DNA of 64,000 nt, from the NCBI RefSeq assembly GCF_013410345.1, contig NZ_JACCFJ010000001.1:1302001-1366000 (forward strand), given 5' to 3'. The notes beneath the pieces are model-generated. The model saw nothing but the letters and a program-made list of their open reading frames with translations. It made no database searches and was not told where the DNA came from. Positions within the stretch are counted from its first letter, which is position 1. The number at the start of each line of letters is the position of its first letter. Made by a program: the position numbers and the translations under genes. Positions 26,600 through 35,775 of the stretch are shown here, piece after piece. This DNA comes from Saccharopolyspora hordei (GTDB lineage Bacteria; Actinomycetota; Actinomycetes; Mycobacteriales; Pseudonocardiaceae).

Positions 26600-28186
26600 G
26601 TGTCCGGTTCCGCAAGCAACAGCCGCCAGGGGCCCGTGCTCGTTGTCGACTACGGCGCCCAGTACGCGCAGCTCATCGCGCGTCGGGTCCGCGAGGCGCA
26701 GGTCTACTCCGAGGTCGTCCCGCACGACACGCCGGTCGAGGAGATCAAGCGCCGCGACCCCGCCGCCGTGGTGCTCTCCGGCGGCCCCTCCAGCGTCTAC
26801 GCCGAGGGCGCCCCGCAGGTCGACCCGGCGCTGTTCGACGCGGGCATCCCGGTGTTCGGCATCTGCTACGGCTTCCAGGCGATGACCTCGGCGCTCGGCG
26901 GCACGGTGGAGCACACCGGCACCCGCGAGTACGGCCGCACCGAGCTGGCGGTCAGCGGTGCGGGCGGCACGCTGCACGCCGACCTGCCCGGGCACCACCC
27001 GGTGTGGATGAGCCACGGCGACTCGGTGAGCAAGGCGCCGGAGGGCTTCACCGTCACCGCGTCGACCAAGGACACCCCGGTCGCGGCGTTCGAGGACGTG
27101 GAGCGGCGGCTCGCCGGCGTGCAGTACCACCCCGAGGTGGTGCACTCGCCGCACGGCCAGGAGGTGCTGCGGCGGTTCCTGCACGACATCGCCGGGGTGC
27201 GCCCGCAGTGGACCACCTCCTCCATCGTCGACGACACCGTGGCCGCGATCCGGGAGCAGATCGGCGACCGGCGCGCGATCTGCGGGCTGTCCGGCGGCGT
27301 GGACTCCGCGGTGGCCGCGGCCCTGGTGCAGCGCGCCATCGGCGACCGGCTGACCTGCGTGTTCGTCGACCACGGCCTGCTGCGCGCCGGCGAGCGCGCG
27401 CAGGTGGAGCGCGACTTCGTCGCGGCGACCGGCGTCCGGCTGGTCACCATCGACGCGGTGGACCGGTTCCTCGACGCGCTGGCCGGCGTGACCGACCCCG
27501 AGCAGAAGCGCAAGATCATCGGCCGGGAGTTCATCCGCGTCTTCGAGCAGGCCGCCCGCGACCTGCAGACCGAGGCCGGCGAGGCCGGTGAGCAGATCGA
27601 CTTCCTGGTGCAGGGCACCCTCTACCCGGACGTGGTGGAGTCCGGCGGCGGCTCCGGCGCGGCGAACATCAAGAGCCACCACAACGTCGGCGGGCTGCCC
27701 GAGGACCTGCAGTTCGAGCTGGTCGAGCCGCTGCGCGCGCTGTTCAAGGACGAGGTGCGCCGGGTCGGCCTGGAGCTGGGCCTGCCGGAGACGATCGTGC
27801 ACCGGCAGCCGTTCCCCGGCCCGGGCCTGGGCATCCGCATCATCGGTGAGGTCACCGCGGACCGGCTGGAGACGCTGCGCGCGGCGGACGCGATCGCCCG
27901 CGAGGAGCTGACCGCGGCGGGCCTGGACCGCGACATCTGGCAGTGCCCGGTGGTGCTGCTGGCCGACGTCCGCTCGGTCGGCGTCCAGGGCGACGGCCGC
28001 ACCTACGGCCACCCGGTGGTCTTGCGGCCGGTCTCCAGCGAGGACGCGATGACCGCGGACTGGACCCGCCTGCCCTACGAGGTCCTGGAGCGCATCTCCA
28101 CCCGCATCACCAACGAGGTGGCCGAGGTCAACCGGGTGACCCTGGACGTGACGTCCAAGCCCCCGGGGACCATCGAGTGGGAGTGA
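26600..28186 (+). CDS. guaA: GMP synthase (glutamine-hydrolysing)
   Basis: A 528-residue two-domain enzyme that aminates XMP to GMP. The class I amidotransferase domain (1-195) has the catalytic Cys89 (GICYGFQ), His177 and Glu179 (QYHPEV). The ATP-pyrophosphatase domain begins with the P-loop SGGVDS (231-236), followed by the dimerisation domain ending [15 protein letters not shown] start with AGGAGG 11 bases before. It completes the IMP to GMP route begun by guaB, though each gene seems to have its own promoter. Confidence 0.96.
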   Translation: MSGSASNSRQGPVLVVDYGAQYAQLIARRVREAQVYSEVVPHDTPVEEIKRRDPAAVVLSGGPSSVYAEGAPQVDPALFDAGIPVFGICYGFQAMTSALGGTVEHTGTREYGRTELAVSGAGGTLHADLPGHHPVWMSHGDSVSKAPEGFTVTASTKDTPVAAFEDVERRLAGVQYHPEVVHSPHGQEVLRRFLHDIAGVRPQWTTSSIVDDTVAAIREQIGDRRAICGLSGGVDSAVAAALVQRAIGDRLTCVFVDHGLLRAGERAQVERDFVAATGVRLVTIDAVDRFLDALAGVTDPEQKRKIIGREFIRVFEQAARDLQTEAGEAGEQIDFLVQGTLYPDVVESGGGSGAANIKSHHNVGGLPEDLQFELVEPLRALFKDEVRRVGLELGLPETIVHRQPFPGPGLGIRIIGEVTADRLETLRAADAIAREELTAAGLDRDIWQCPVVLLADVRSVGVQGDGRTYGHPVVLRPVSSEDAMTADWTRLPYEVLERISTRITNEVAEVNRVTLDVTSKPPGTIEWE

Positions 28187-28270
28187 CCCGCTGAGGACCC
28201 CGCTCAGACGCGGGCGGGTTCCTCGGCGCGCTCGCCGGCGCGGTCCCGCTGTCCGGTGGCGCTGCCGGAG

Positions 28271-28787
28271 TCACCGGCGTTCCTGGTGACCCGGCGCGGC
28301 GAGCAGGCGCAGGCCAGGGCGCGGGCGCTGCTGCGCCCGCGTCGAGGTTGACCCGGGCACCGTCCTGGTGAACCCGGGGCAGGCGGCGCAGGACGTGCCG
28401 CGGCGGCGCCGCGGGCTGTGCTCCGCGGTCAGCGCGAGCAGCGCGGGCGTGGCGCCACCCATGCCCAGGCCGATCAGGAACCCGCAGCGCGACGACCTGC
28501 TCCGGGGTCTGCGCCACGCTGCCCCGCGCGGAGAACCCGCCGGACAGGCCCAGCGCGACCAGCACCGTGCGGCGGCGGCCCCAGCGGTCGCTCAGCGCCC
28601 CCAGGAGCATCGCGCCGAGGCACCTCCCGATGGTGCTGGCGGTGATCACCCACGCCATGTCGCCCGGGCTCAGCCCGAACTCGTCGGCGATCGAGGGGCC
28701 GATGCAGGCGATCGACCGCGTGTCGAAGCCGTCCAGGAGCGCCACCGCGAAGCACAGCGCGACCACGTCCCACCGGCGCGCCCCCAT
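28271..28787 (-). pseudogene. decayed MFS transporter
   Basis: The minus strand from 28787 reads as the N-terminal part of an MFS carrier: ALLDGFDTRSIACIGPSIADE, then GAMLLGALSDRWGRRRTVLVA with the signature GxxxDRxGRR loop. Near 28479 the frame breaks at a GGG run; similarity continues in another frame with GLGMGGATPALLALTAEHSP. After that no further transporter sequence is found, so about two thirds of the gene is missing. It lies next to the IS30 element, in a region that looks degraded. Its first portion resembles aromatic-acid/H+ symporters. Confidence 0.75.
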
Positions 28788-28986
28788 CGGAGCCAGGTCC
28801 ACCGCGTCACCCACGCCGCACCGCACCGCGACGCCACCTCCACTCCCGCTCGACCGGAGCACGACGCTGCCCCAGGTCGGGGGAGAAGTGAAGTACCGAA
28901 CCGGTGCGGATCTGCCGGTCCACCCATGAACGCAGGTCGCGGGCGGTGGCGGCTGGTTCCTCGAACGGCACCCGGGTGCCGTCGCG

Positions 28987-29008
28987 GTGAAGGGCACCTT
29001 CCGCCGAC
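28987..29008. repeat. left arm of the inverted repeat around the IS
   Basis: This 22-base arm begins GTGAAGGGCACC and pairs with 30317-30338 with a single mismatch. Between the arms lies the whole IS30-type element. The pair looks like one long hairpin, possibly the former terminator of the GH16 gene, that was split by insertion in its loop. Confidence 0.6.
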
Positions 29009-30316
29009 CTCGGGTTCTAGCGGTGGTTGCAACGCCTGATTTGTTCAGGGGTTGCGGTGTTCGAGATCCGTCAGGACAGGTCGCCTCAGGGGCGTAAGAA
29101 GTTGCTTACTGAGCGCGAGGTCTATTTTGATCTTGTGGCGCGGGGTGTGGGCACGGTTGAGGCATGCCGGATCGTGGGGGTCAGCCGCACGACCGGGTAT
29201 CGGTGGCGATTCGGCCGACGGGCGGGGCGTGGGACCACGTGTTCTTGCGCCCCGCCGTCACCTCCGGCTCGTGCCCGGCCCGAGGTGTCGTCCCGGTTTT
29301 TGTCTCAGGACGAGCGGCTGGTGATCGCTGACCTGCGTCGGGCCGGCCTGGGTGTGCGGGCCATCGCAGGCGAGCTGGGGCGTGATCCTGGCACGATCAG
29401 CCGGGAGCTGCGGCGCAACAGTCATCCCGGTAGCGGTGACTACCGGCCCTATGCCGCTCAGGCTCGCGCCGAGGCGCGCCGCGCCCGGCCGAAGACCGGC
29501 AAGATCGCCGCCCATCCCGAATTGCGTGAACGGGTGCAGGGCATGCTCGACGACCGGTACAGCCCGGAGCAGATCAGCCATCGGCTGCGCCGGGACCATC
29601 CCGACCGCCCGGAGCTGCACGTGACCCACGAGACGATCTACCAGGCCCTTTATGTCCAAGGTCGCGGCGGACTGCGTCGTGAACTGGCCCGGGCGCTGCG
29701 CACCGGCCGTACGGTGCGCCGACCCCGCCGGACCACCGAGCAACGCCAGTCCCGCTTCACCGCACCGATGCTGATGATCAGCGACCGCCCGGCCGAGGTC
29801 GCGGACCGGGCCGTGCCCGGCCACTGGGAAGGTGACCTGATCCTCGGTGCCGGCGGGGCATCCGCGATCGGCACACTGGTCGAGCGCACCACCCGCTACG
29901 TGCTGCTGGTCCACCTGCCAGAACGACACGACGCCGAAACCGTCCGCGACGGCCTCATCACCACCATCCAGACACTGCCCACCCACCTGAAACGGTCCCT
30001 GACCTGGGACCAAGGCGCTGAGATGAGCCGCCACCACGAGTTCACCCTCGCCACCAACATCCCGGTCTACTTCTGCGACCCTCACTCGCCCTGGCAACGC
30101 GGCAGCAACGAAAACACCAACGGCCTGCTCCGCCAGTACTTCCCCAAAGGCAGCGACCTCTCTGTCCACACCCCCGACGACCTCGCCGCCGTCGCCGCCC
30201 AACTCAACCGCCGACCACGCAAAACGCTCGGCTGGGACACCCCAGCCGAGCGCCTGACTAAACTCCTGACCCAAACCAATTGATCAACCGCGTTGCAACG
30301 ACCCCCCGAAACCGCC
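29009..30316 (+). mobile_element. IS30-family insertion sequence
   Basis: About 1.3 kb with one transposase gene and terminal inverted repeats. The left end CTCGGGTTCTAGCGGTGGTT and following GCAACGC match the inverted right end in about 20 of 27 positions, with GTTGCAACGC identical. The outer limits are uncertain because the flanking DNA is itself an inverted repeat. IS30 elements favour palindromic targets, which fits. No obvious target duplication could be read. Confidence 0.75.
29057..30283 (+). CDS. IS30-family transposase
   Basis: About 408 residues from the GTG at 29057; a TTG at 29027 would add ten. The N-terminal part has two HTH regions (LTEREVYFDLVARGVGTVEA; LSQDERLVIADLRRAGLGVR, then AIAGELGRDPGTISRELRR), the latter being the IS30 signature. 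The DDE catalytic core follows: Asp in GHWEGDLILG, Asp in LTWDQGAEM, and Glu in WQRGSNENTNGLLRQYFPKG. The frame is intact, so it may be active. Confidence 0.92.
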   Translation: MFEIRQDRSPQGRKKLLTEREVYFDLVARGVGTVEACRIVGVSRTTGYRWRFGRRAGRGTTCSCAPPSPPARARPEVSSRFLSQDERLVIADLRRAGLGVRAIAGELGRDPGTISRELRRNSHPGSGDYRPYAAQARAEARRARPKTGKIAAHPELRERVQGMLDDRYSPEQISHRLRRDHPDRPELHVTHETIYQALYVQGRGGLRRELARALRTGRTVRRPRRTTEQRQSRFTAPMLMISDRPAEVADRAVPGHWEGDLILGAGGASAIGTLVERTTRYVLLVHLPERHDAETVRDGLITTIQTLPTHLKRSLTWDQGAEMSRHHEFTLATNIPVYFCDPHSPWQRGSNENTNGLLRQYFPKGSDLSVHTPDDLAAVAAQLNRRPRKTLGWDTPAERLTKLLTQTN

Positions 30317-30338
30317 GTCGGCGGGAGGTGCCCTTCAC
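30317..30338. repeat. right arm of the inverted repeat around the IS
   Basis: This 22-base arm ends GGTGCCCTTCAC and is the complement of 28987-29008 apart from one position. It is 17 bases past the stop of the minus-strand GH16 gene, where a terminator stem would be expected. With the IS in place the two halves are separated by 1.3 kb. Confidence 0.6.
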
Positions 30339-30354
30339 GCCGTCTCGTCGTGGG

Positions 30355-31248
30355 TCAGGACTGCTCGACGCGGACCCAGTCGATGAGGTAGCGGACCTCG
30401 CCGGAGGCGATGCGGTCCACAGTGGACTGCGGCAGGCCGAAGTACGGCTCCGTCACGCCGTTGACGCCGTTCGGGTAGGTCCCGCCCAGGGCGAAGTTGA
30501 GGATCAGGAAGTGCGGGTCGTCGTAGGCCCACGTCCAGCCGTTGCCCTCGATCTCCGCGCGGGTGACCCGGTAGGTCTCGGTGTCGTCGACGGAGAAGGT
30601 GATGCCGTCCGGGGTCCAGTCGGCCCGGTAGACGTGCCAGTCAGCGGGGTCCTGGCCCGCGAAGTCTTGCTGCGCGGTGAACGGCGTGTCGCCGTGGTAC
30701 TCCGGGCCGTGCAGCGCCGAGCTCGTCCACGGCTCACCGACGTGCTCCATCACGTCGATCTCGCCGCACTCCGGCCACGGCTTGCCGTTGTCGATGTTCG
30801 CGCCCAGCGACCACCACGCGGGCCACAACCCGCTGCCCGTGGCGTTCTCCGGGAGCTTGATCCGGGCCGAGTAGCTGCCGTAGGTGAACTCGACCTTGTC
30901 CTGCGTCTTGACCCGGCCGGAGATGAAGTCGTAGGTCTGCCCGTCCGGGGCCTGGGTGCCGGGCGCGTAGCGGGGGTGCAGCGCGAGCGCGCCGTTCTGC
31001 GCGCCGGTGCTCGCGTCGTGGTCGATGTAGATGGTGTCGGGGGAGTCGACGTAGGCCTGCTGTTCCTGGTTGACGGTGCTGAAGTTCTCCCCGGTGACCT
31101 CGACCGTCCACGTGGAGCGGTCGAGCTCGGACCCGGAGAAGTCGTCGAAGAACACCTCGGCGCGGGGCGCCGCGCTGGCCTGCACCACCGGGACGGCGGT
31201 GACCACCGCGAGCGCCGCGGCGGTCGCGAGCAACGTGCGTCGGGACAT
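30355..31248 (-). CDS. secreted glycoside hydrolase family 16
   Basis: A 297-residue secreted beta-glucanase-like enzyme. A signal peptide MSRRTLLATAAALAVVTAVP ends near VQASAAP; the twin Arg is compatible with Tat or Sec export. The GH16 catalytic motif ExDxxE is GEIDVMEHVG (Glu163 nucleophile, Asp165, Glu168 acid/base). LWPAWWSLGANID and FLILNFALGG are typical of bacterial laminarinases/lichenases. The substrate is probably a beta-1,3 or mixed-linked glucan. GGAG precedes the ATG. Its terminator appears to have been split by the IS30 element. Confidence 0.92.
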   Translation of the reverse strand: MSRRTLLATAAALAVVTAVPVVQASAAPRAEVFFDDFSGSELDRSTWTVEVTGENFSTVNQEQQAYVDSPDTIYIDHDASTGAQNGALALHPRYAPGTQAPDGQTYDFISGRVKTQDKVEFTYGSYSARIKLPENATGSGLWPAWWSLGANIDNGKPWPECGEIDVMEHVGEPWTSSALHGPEYHGDTPFTAQQDFAGQDPADWHVYRADWTPDGITFSVDDTETYRVTRAEIEGNGWTWAYDDPHFLILNFALGGTYPNGVNGVTEPYFGLPQSTVDRIASGEVRYLIDWVRVEQS

Positions 31249-31426
31249 GCCTGCTCCTTCACCGCGAGGATCGGGGGATCTGCACCGATTGAGTATTCGC
31301 GGTGCCCGCGGCCGGCGGGAGTGCTTGGCGAGTTCCGGAACGAGACCTGCGCCTCGGATCTGCCGTCCCGGGCCCGTGCCGGGCGACGGCGAACTAGGGT
31401 CTGGCGCGAGCATCGGGAGGAGCGAG

Positions 31427-32200
31427 ATGGTCATCTTCGGTATCGCGCTGGTGGTCGCCGCCGTGGTCGGGTTCTTCTTCATGCGCAGGGCGCGCGACCG
31501 GCTGCACGCGATGATCGGCACCGAGACCCTGCCGGTGAGCGAACTGGAACGGCTGCGCCAGGTCTCCGACGAGCTCGGTGCGCGCGGGGGCTTCCGCAAG
31601 GTCTGCGAGGTGGTCGGCGCGGCGCACCCGAGCCCGGAGGGGCCGCTGAAGTCCGAGCTCAGCGGGACCGAGTGCGTGTGGCACCGGCACGTGGTCAAGC
31701 GCCGCTACGAGCACGTGCAGTACCGGGACGGGCGCCGGCACGTCAGCCGCCGCACCGAGGTCGTCGCGCAGCGCACCTCGTGGCAGGGCTACGCGATCCG
31801 CGACGACGAGGGGACGCTGATCGGCGTCGACCCCAACGGGACCGACCCGGACCGCCCGGAGCAGGTGGTCAACCGGTTCGAGCCGTACCGGCCGCAGGGG
31901 CCCTCGCTGTTCGGCATCCAGCTGCCGAACATCTTCGACACCAGCAGCACCATCGGCTACGAGTACCAGGAGTGGGTGATCCGCCCCGGCCAGCGGCTGT
32001 ACGTCCTCGGCGAGGTGCACGACAAGATCGGCCCGCTGGTGATCGGCAAGCCCGAGCAGGGTGGCCACTTCATCATCTCGACCCGCTCCGAGGAGGAGGT
32101 CCGCGCGAGCACCCGCACCCAGCACAGGGCGCTGGCCATCGGGATCCCCATCGCGGCGGTGGCCGGGCTCGTGCTGGTCGTGGTCGGCGCGATCAGCTGA
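31427..32200 (+). CDS. GIDE-domain membrane protein
   Basis: A 257-residue protein with two membrane helices, one at the N-terminus (IFGIALVVAAVVGFFFM) and one at the C-terminus (IPIAAVAGLVLVVVGAI). The middle resembles the GIDE/MUL1 domain: CEVVGAAHPSPEGPLKSELS, then TECVWHRHVVKRR, and EWVIRPGQRLYVLGEVHDK. Unlike eukaryotic MUL1 there is no RING finger. The function of bacterial members is unknown. ATG with GGGAGG 6 bases before it. Divergent from the GH16 gene. Confidence 0.8.
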   Translation: MVIFGIALVVAAVVGFFFMRRARDRLHAMIGTETLPVSELERLRQVSDELGARGGFRKVCEVVGAAHPSPEGPLKSELSGTECVWHRHVVKRRYEHVQYRDGRRHVSRRTEVVAQRTSWQGYAIRDDEGTLIGVDPNGTDPDRPEQVVNRFEPYRPQGPSLFGIQLPNIFDTSSTIGYEYQEWVIRPGQRLYVLGEVHDKIGPLVIGKPEQGGHFIISTRSEEEVRASTRTQHRALAIGIPIAAVAGLVLVVVGAIS

Positions 32201-32209
32201 AGCCTCGGG

Positions 32210-32404
32210 TCAGCTGCGGGTGCGCAGCGACGCGGCCAGCATGAGCACGCCGACCACCACCGCGGTCAGCGCCAGCAACCACTGCACCTGAGCGCCGAGG
32301 CCGAACAGCAGCGCGCCCGCGACGGTGACCGCGGCCAGCCCGCCCACCAGGGTCACCAGGTCCGGACTGCTGTCCCGGCGCGCGGTGTTGCGTTCGTCAG
32401 CCAC
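32210..32404 (-). CDS. small two-helix membrane protein
   Basis: A 64-residue protein with two predicted membrane helices, LVTLVGGLAAVTVAGALLFG and QWLLALTAVVVGVLMLAAS, a charged N-terminus and a basic end RTRS. It overlaps the end of the PspC gene by 8 bases, so it is translated from the same message. I do not recognise a family. A role as partner of the PspC protein is possible from position only. Confidence 0.75.
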   Translation of the reverse strand: MADERNTARRDSSPDLVTLVGGLAAVTVAGALLFGLGAQVQWLLALTAVVVGVLMLAASLRTRS

Positions 32405-33593
32405 GGGTGACCTCCACGCTCCCCATCCCGACCCGCAGGTCGAGCACCAACTGACCGCCGCCGGGGCCGTCCGCGCCCAGGTCGGTGGTGACCCGGTCCA
32501 CGGTGCCCTCGACCGACGGGCCCAGGCACCGCACGTCCCCCATCTCCGCGTGGCACGACGCGGTGGTGTCCACGCCCTCCGGCAACCGCACGACGATGTC
32601 CCCGGCGCCCACGGTGGCCGCGGTGGAGACCGCCTCGTCCTCGACGAGCTGCAGCTCGCGCAGGTCCAGCGTGATCGTCCCGGCCGACAGCTCGTAGTCG
32701 GGGTCCAGCTCCTCCGCGGTCGCGGGGCGGACGGTGCGCTCGTCGAGGGCGTCGTCGACCACGTCCACGTCCTCCGGCGCCGTGGACGCCAGCACCGCCA
32801 CGGCCGCCAGCGGGACCGCCGCGACGAACAGCCCCCGCCCGCTGCGCAGGAACGCGCCGGCGACCATCCCCAGCCCCACCACGCCGAGCGCGAAGGCCAG
32901 GGAGATGTGCAGCGGGGCCCCCAGCGAGCTGGTCAGACCCCCGGCGAAGGCCGCCAGCACCAGCGTCGCCCAGGTGAGCCAGCGGTGCGTCGCGCGGTCC
33001 GGCTCCGGAGGTTCGGGATCGCTCGGTTCCGGCAGGTCCCAGGCGAACGGTGCGGCGCCGAGCGGGTCCCAGGACGGCGGGGTCCGCGTCGCCAGCTGCT
33101 CGGTCGGCGCGGCGTCGGGGCGGACCTCGGTGGTCGCGTCGGCCGGCGCCGCCGCGGTGGCGGTCGACGGCGTGCCGCGGTCCCCGTAGGCGTGGTGCAG
33201 CAGGTAGTACGCGCCCAGGCCCACCGCGAGCCCGATGATGGACGGCGAGGTGGCCAGCCAGAACACGCTCGGGATCAGCAGCACCACCAGGAACACCGCG
33301 AGCGTGCTCGAGGTCGGCTCCGGCGGCGGCTTGGGCCGGCCGGGCACCGGGTCGCCCTCCTTCGGGAACAGCAACCAGCCCAGCAGGTAGAGCACCAGGC
33401 CCGCGCCGCCGTAGAGAGCGGCCAGGACGAAGGCGACCCGCACCAGGATGGGGTCGACGCCGTACCGGAGGCCGATCGCGGTCGCCACCCCGCCCACCTT
33501 GCCGCCGGAACGCGGGCGGACCGGGCGGGTCTCCCACATGTCCCGCAAGGTGCCCTCGAACGACGCGGGACTGGCGTGCTTCGTGGTGCTCAT
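32397..33593 (-). CDS. PspC-domain membrane protein
   Basis: A 398-residue protein. The N-terminal PspC domain (about 18-80) contains GKVGGVATAIGLRYGVDPIL and YLLGWLLFP. Several more membrane helices follow between 95 and 275, then a C-terminal region of short repeated beta strands, ELSAGTITLDLRELQL and GDIVVRLPEGVDTTASC, like the LiaF C-terminal / DUF2154 fold. This PspC + LiaF-like arrangement often sits beside a LiaRS-type system that senses envelope stress. It is divergent from the kinase gene across twin palindromes, so the system probably autoregulates. Confidence 0.87.
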   Translation of the reverse strand: MSTTKHASPASFEGTLRDMWETRPVRPRSGGKVGGVATAIGLRYGVDPILVRVAFVLAALYGGAGLVLYLLGWLLFPKEGDPVPGRPKPPPEPTSSTLAVFLVVLLIPSVFWLATSPSIIGLAVGLGAYYLLHHAYGDRGTPSTATAAAPADATTEVRPDAAPTEQLATRTPPSWDPLGAAPFAWDLPEPSDPEPPEPDRATHRWLTWATLVLAAFAGGLTSSLGAPLHISLAFALGVVGLGMVAGAFLRSGRGLFVAAVPLAAVAVLASTAPEDVDVVDDALDERTVRPATAEELDPDYELSAGTITLDLRELQLVEDEAVSTAATVGAGDIVVRLPEGVDTTASCHAEMGDVRCLGPSVEGTVDRVTTDLGADGPGGGQLVLDLRVGMGSVEVTRG

Positions 33594-33626
33594 GGCCCCA
33601 CTATCGGTCCTCGACGGCGCCCGGAG

Positions 33627-33677
33627 CATCAGGGACGCCCCTGATGTGGCCCGGAAGCTCAGGGTCCGTCCCTGATG
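33627..33677. promoter_or_regulatory. twin operators between pspC and the kinase gene
   Basis: Site 1 has exact 8-bp arms CATCAGGG and CCCTGATG (33627-33646, 4-base spacer). Site 2 has GCTCAGGG and CCCTGATG (33657-33664 and 33670-33677, 5-base spacer), with six paired positions. Right half-sites are identical and 31 bases apart, three helical turns. They lie in the 117-base divergent promoter. The NarL-type regulator encoded at 35050-35730 is the natural candidate to bind here. Confidence 0.75.
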
Positions 33678-33710
33678 CCCGCGATCGCGCGACCGTGTGA
33701 CCATGACGTC

Positions 33711-35009
33711 GTGAGAGACCAGCGCAACCAGCAGCCCGCGGACCCCGGGCAGGGAGCCGCCACGAAGCCGATGGCGCAGCGCCCCCGGAGCGTGGCGCAG
33801 CTGCGCCGGCGCCGCGGCGGTCGCCTGGTCGCCGGGGTCGCGGGCGGGGTGGCCGACCACCTCGGGTGCCCGGTGCTGTGGGTGCGCGGCGCGTTCGCCG
33901 TGCTCGCGGTGTGCGGCGGGGCCGGAGTCCTGGCGTACGCGCTGCTGTGGGTCTTCGTGCCGCAGTCCACCGCGGCCGGGGAACCGATGTCGACCAAGGA
34001 GCGGCAGCAGGGCTTCGGCGTGATCCTGCTCTGCCTCGGCGCGATGGTCGCGGTCGGCGGGGTGTTCTCGATGCCCGCCTGGCTGGCCACACCGCTGGTG
34101 GTGGTGCTGGTCGGCGCAGCCGTGGTGTGGCGGGAGGCCGACGAGTCGCAGCGCCGCCGCTGGCGGCAGGGCGCGCGCACCAACGTGGTCGGTGCGCTGC
34201 TCGGCGGGGGCGGCCGGTCCGCCGTGATCCGCGTGCTCGCCGGCGCGGCCCTGGTCGTGGTGGGCATCGTGGTGCTGCTGGTGGGCTCGACGTCGATGGA
34301 CGAGGTGCGCTTCGCCCTGCTCGCGGTGGGCGCGACGCTGGTCGGCGTCGCGGTGCTGACGGTGCCGTGGTGGGTGCGCCTGGTGCGGGACCTCGACATC
34401 GAGCGCGCCAGCCGGATCCGCTCCCAGGAGCGCGCCGAGATCGCGGCGCACCTGCACGACTCGGTGCTGCAGACCCTGGCGCTGATCCAGAAGCAGGCGT
34501 CGTCCGAGCGCGAGGTGCGCCGGCTGGCCCGCGGGCAGGAGCGCGAGCTGCGGAACTGGCTGTACGGGCCGGACGGCTACGGCGCGCAGCGGCCGGCGGT
34601 GGAGGACAGCCGGCCCGCCACCACGCTGTCCGCGGAGCTGGCCCGCATCTGCGGGGAGGTGGAGGACAGCTTCGCCATCGAGGTGCAGCAGGTGGTCGTC
34701 GGGGACTGCGAGCTCGACGAGCGGCTGTCCGCGCAGCTGGCCGCGGCGCGGGAGGCGATCGTCAACGCCGCCAAGCACGCCGGGGTCGCCGAGGTGAGCG
34801 TGTACGCGGAGGTGGAGGCCGCGCAGGTCTCGGTGTACGTCCGCGACCGCGGCAGCGGGTTCGACCCGGACAGCGTGCCCGCCGACCGGCACGGCCTGGC
34901 CGACTCGATCCACGGCCGGATGCGGCGGCACGGCGGCACGGTCAAGGTGCGCACCTCGCCCGGCGGGGGCACCGAGGTGCAGATGGAGATGCCGAGGGCG
35001 GCGGCGTGA
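33711..35009 (+). CDS. PspC-fused LiaS-like histidine kinase
   Basis: A 432-residue sensor kinase. A PspC domain (about 25-90) is followed by further membrane helices up to about 220. The dimerisation motif AEIAAHLHDSVLQTLALIQ has the phosphorylated His249, and the HATPase part has EAIVNAAKHAGV and DRGSGFDPDSV with GTEVQMEMP. This is the HisKA_3/LiaS class. It shares a PspC domain with the divergent protein, which suggests both read the same membrane signal. The GTG at 33711 is the chosen start; other starts upstream are possible, and no ribosome-binding site decides. Confidence 0.88.
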   Translation: MRDQRNQQPADPGQGAATKPMAQRPRSVAQLRRRRGGRLVAGVAGGVADHLGCPVLWVRGAFAVLAVCGGAGVLAYALLWVFVPQSTAAGEPMSTKERQQGFGVILLCLGAMVAVGGVFSMPAWLATPLVVVLVGAAVVWREADESQRRRWRQGARTNVVGALLGGGGRSAVIRVLAGAALVVVGIVVLLVGSTSMDEVRFALLAVGATLVGVAVLTVPWWVRLVRDLDIERASRIRSQERAEIAAHLHDSVLQTLALIQKQASSEREVRRLARGQERELRNWLYGPDGYGAQRPAVEDSRPATTLSAELARICGEVEDSFAIEVQQVVVGDCELDERLSAQLAAAREAIVNAAKHAGVAEVSVYAEVEAAQVSVYVRDRGSGFDPDSVPADRHGLADSIHGRMRRHGGTVKVRTSPGGGTEVQMEMPRAAA

Positions 35010-35049
35010 TCGTGGCGTACGCTGCGGGCGAGGCGAGCGAGGGAGGCTG

Positions 35050-35730
35050 GTGACCGTGACCGCTGGAGACGCGACCGCTCCGCACCCCGTCCGGGTGTTC
35101 CTGGTCGACGACCACGCGCTGTTCCGCACCGGGGTGCGCGCCGAGCTGGCCGCCGCCGAGCAGGTCGAGGTGGTGGGGGAGGCCGGGTCGGTCGCCGAGG
35201 CGGTCGCCGGGATCGCGCACTACCAGCCCGAGGTGGTGCTGCTCGACGTGCACATGCCCGACGGCGGCGGCGCCGAGGTGCTGCGCCAGGTGCGCCCCCG
35301 GCAGCCAGAGGTGGTGTTCCTGGCGCTGTCGGTGTCCGACGCGGCGGAGGACGTGATAGCGGTGATCCGCGGCGGTGCCCGCGGCTACGTCACCAAGACC
35401 ATCTCCGGGCGGGAGCTCGCCGACGCGATCGTGCGGGTGCACGGCGGGGACGCGGTGTTCTCGCCGCGCCTGGCGGGTTTCGTGCTGGACGCCTTCTCCG
35501 AGGGCCCGGGGTCGGCGCCGGTCGGCGACCCCGAGCTGGACCTGCTCACCCCGCGCGAGCGCGAGGTGCTGCGGTTGCTGGCGCGCGGGTACGCGTACAA
35601 GGAGATCGCCTCGGAGCTGTACATCTCGGTGAAGACGGTGGAGACGCACGTGTCCAGCGTCCTGCGCAAGACGCAGCTGTCGAACCGCTACGAGCTGTCC
35701 CGCTGGGCCACCGACCGCCGCCTGGTGTGA
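35050..35730 (+). CDS. NarL/LiaR-type response regulator
   Basis: A 226-residue regulator. The receiver has the acidic pair VDDHALFRTG (near 19-28), the phosphoacceptor Asp in VVLLDVHMPDGG (near residue 65) and Lys in GYVTKTISG (near 114). The LuxR-type HTH is LTPREREVLRLLARGYAYKE and SELYISVKTVETHVSSVLRK. It follows the kinase gene by 40 bases and has GGGAGG 4 bases before its GTG, so the two form a two-component operon. The CAGGG/CCCTG palindromes upstream of the kinase are likely targets. Confidence 0.92.
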   Translation: MTVTAGDATAPHPVRVFLVDDHALFRTGVRAELAAAEQVEVVGEAGSVAEAVAGIAHYQPEVVLLDVHMPDGGGAEVLRQVRPRQPEVVFLALSVSDAAEDVIAVIRGGARGYVTKTISGRELADAIVRVHGGDAVFSPRLAGFVLDAFSEGPGSAPVGDPELDLLTPREREVLRLLARGYAYKEIASELYISVKTVETHVSSVLRKTQLSNRYELSRWATDRRLV

Positions 35731-35762
35731 GGCCGCGACCGTCCGATGTGGACGGCCGCGCC
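35731..35762. terminator. bidirectional terminator
   Basis: The stem CCGTCC / GGACGG (35739-35744 with 35750-35755) with loop GATGT is extended by GGCCGCG and CGCGCC outside. It fills the 45-base gap between the convergent response regulator and kinase genes. Confidence 0.6.
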
Positions 35763-35775
35763 GGGTGGCCCGGCG

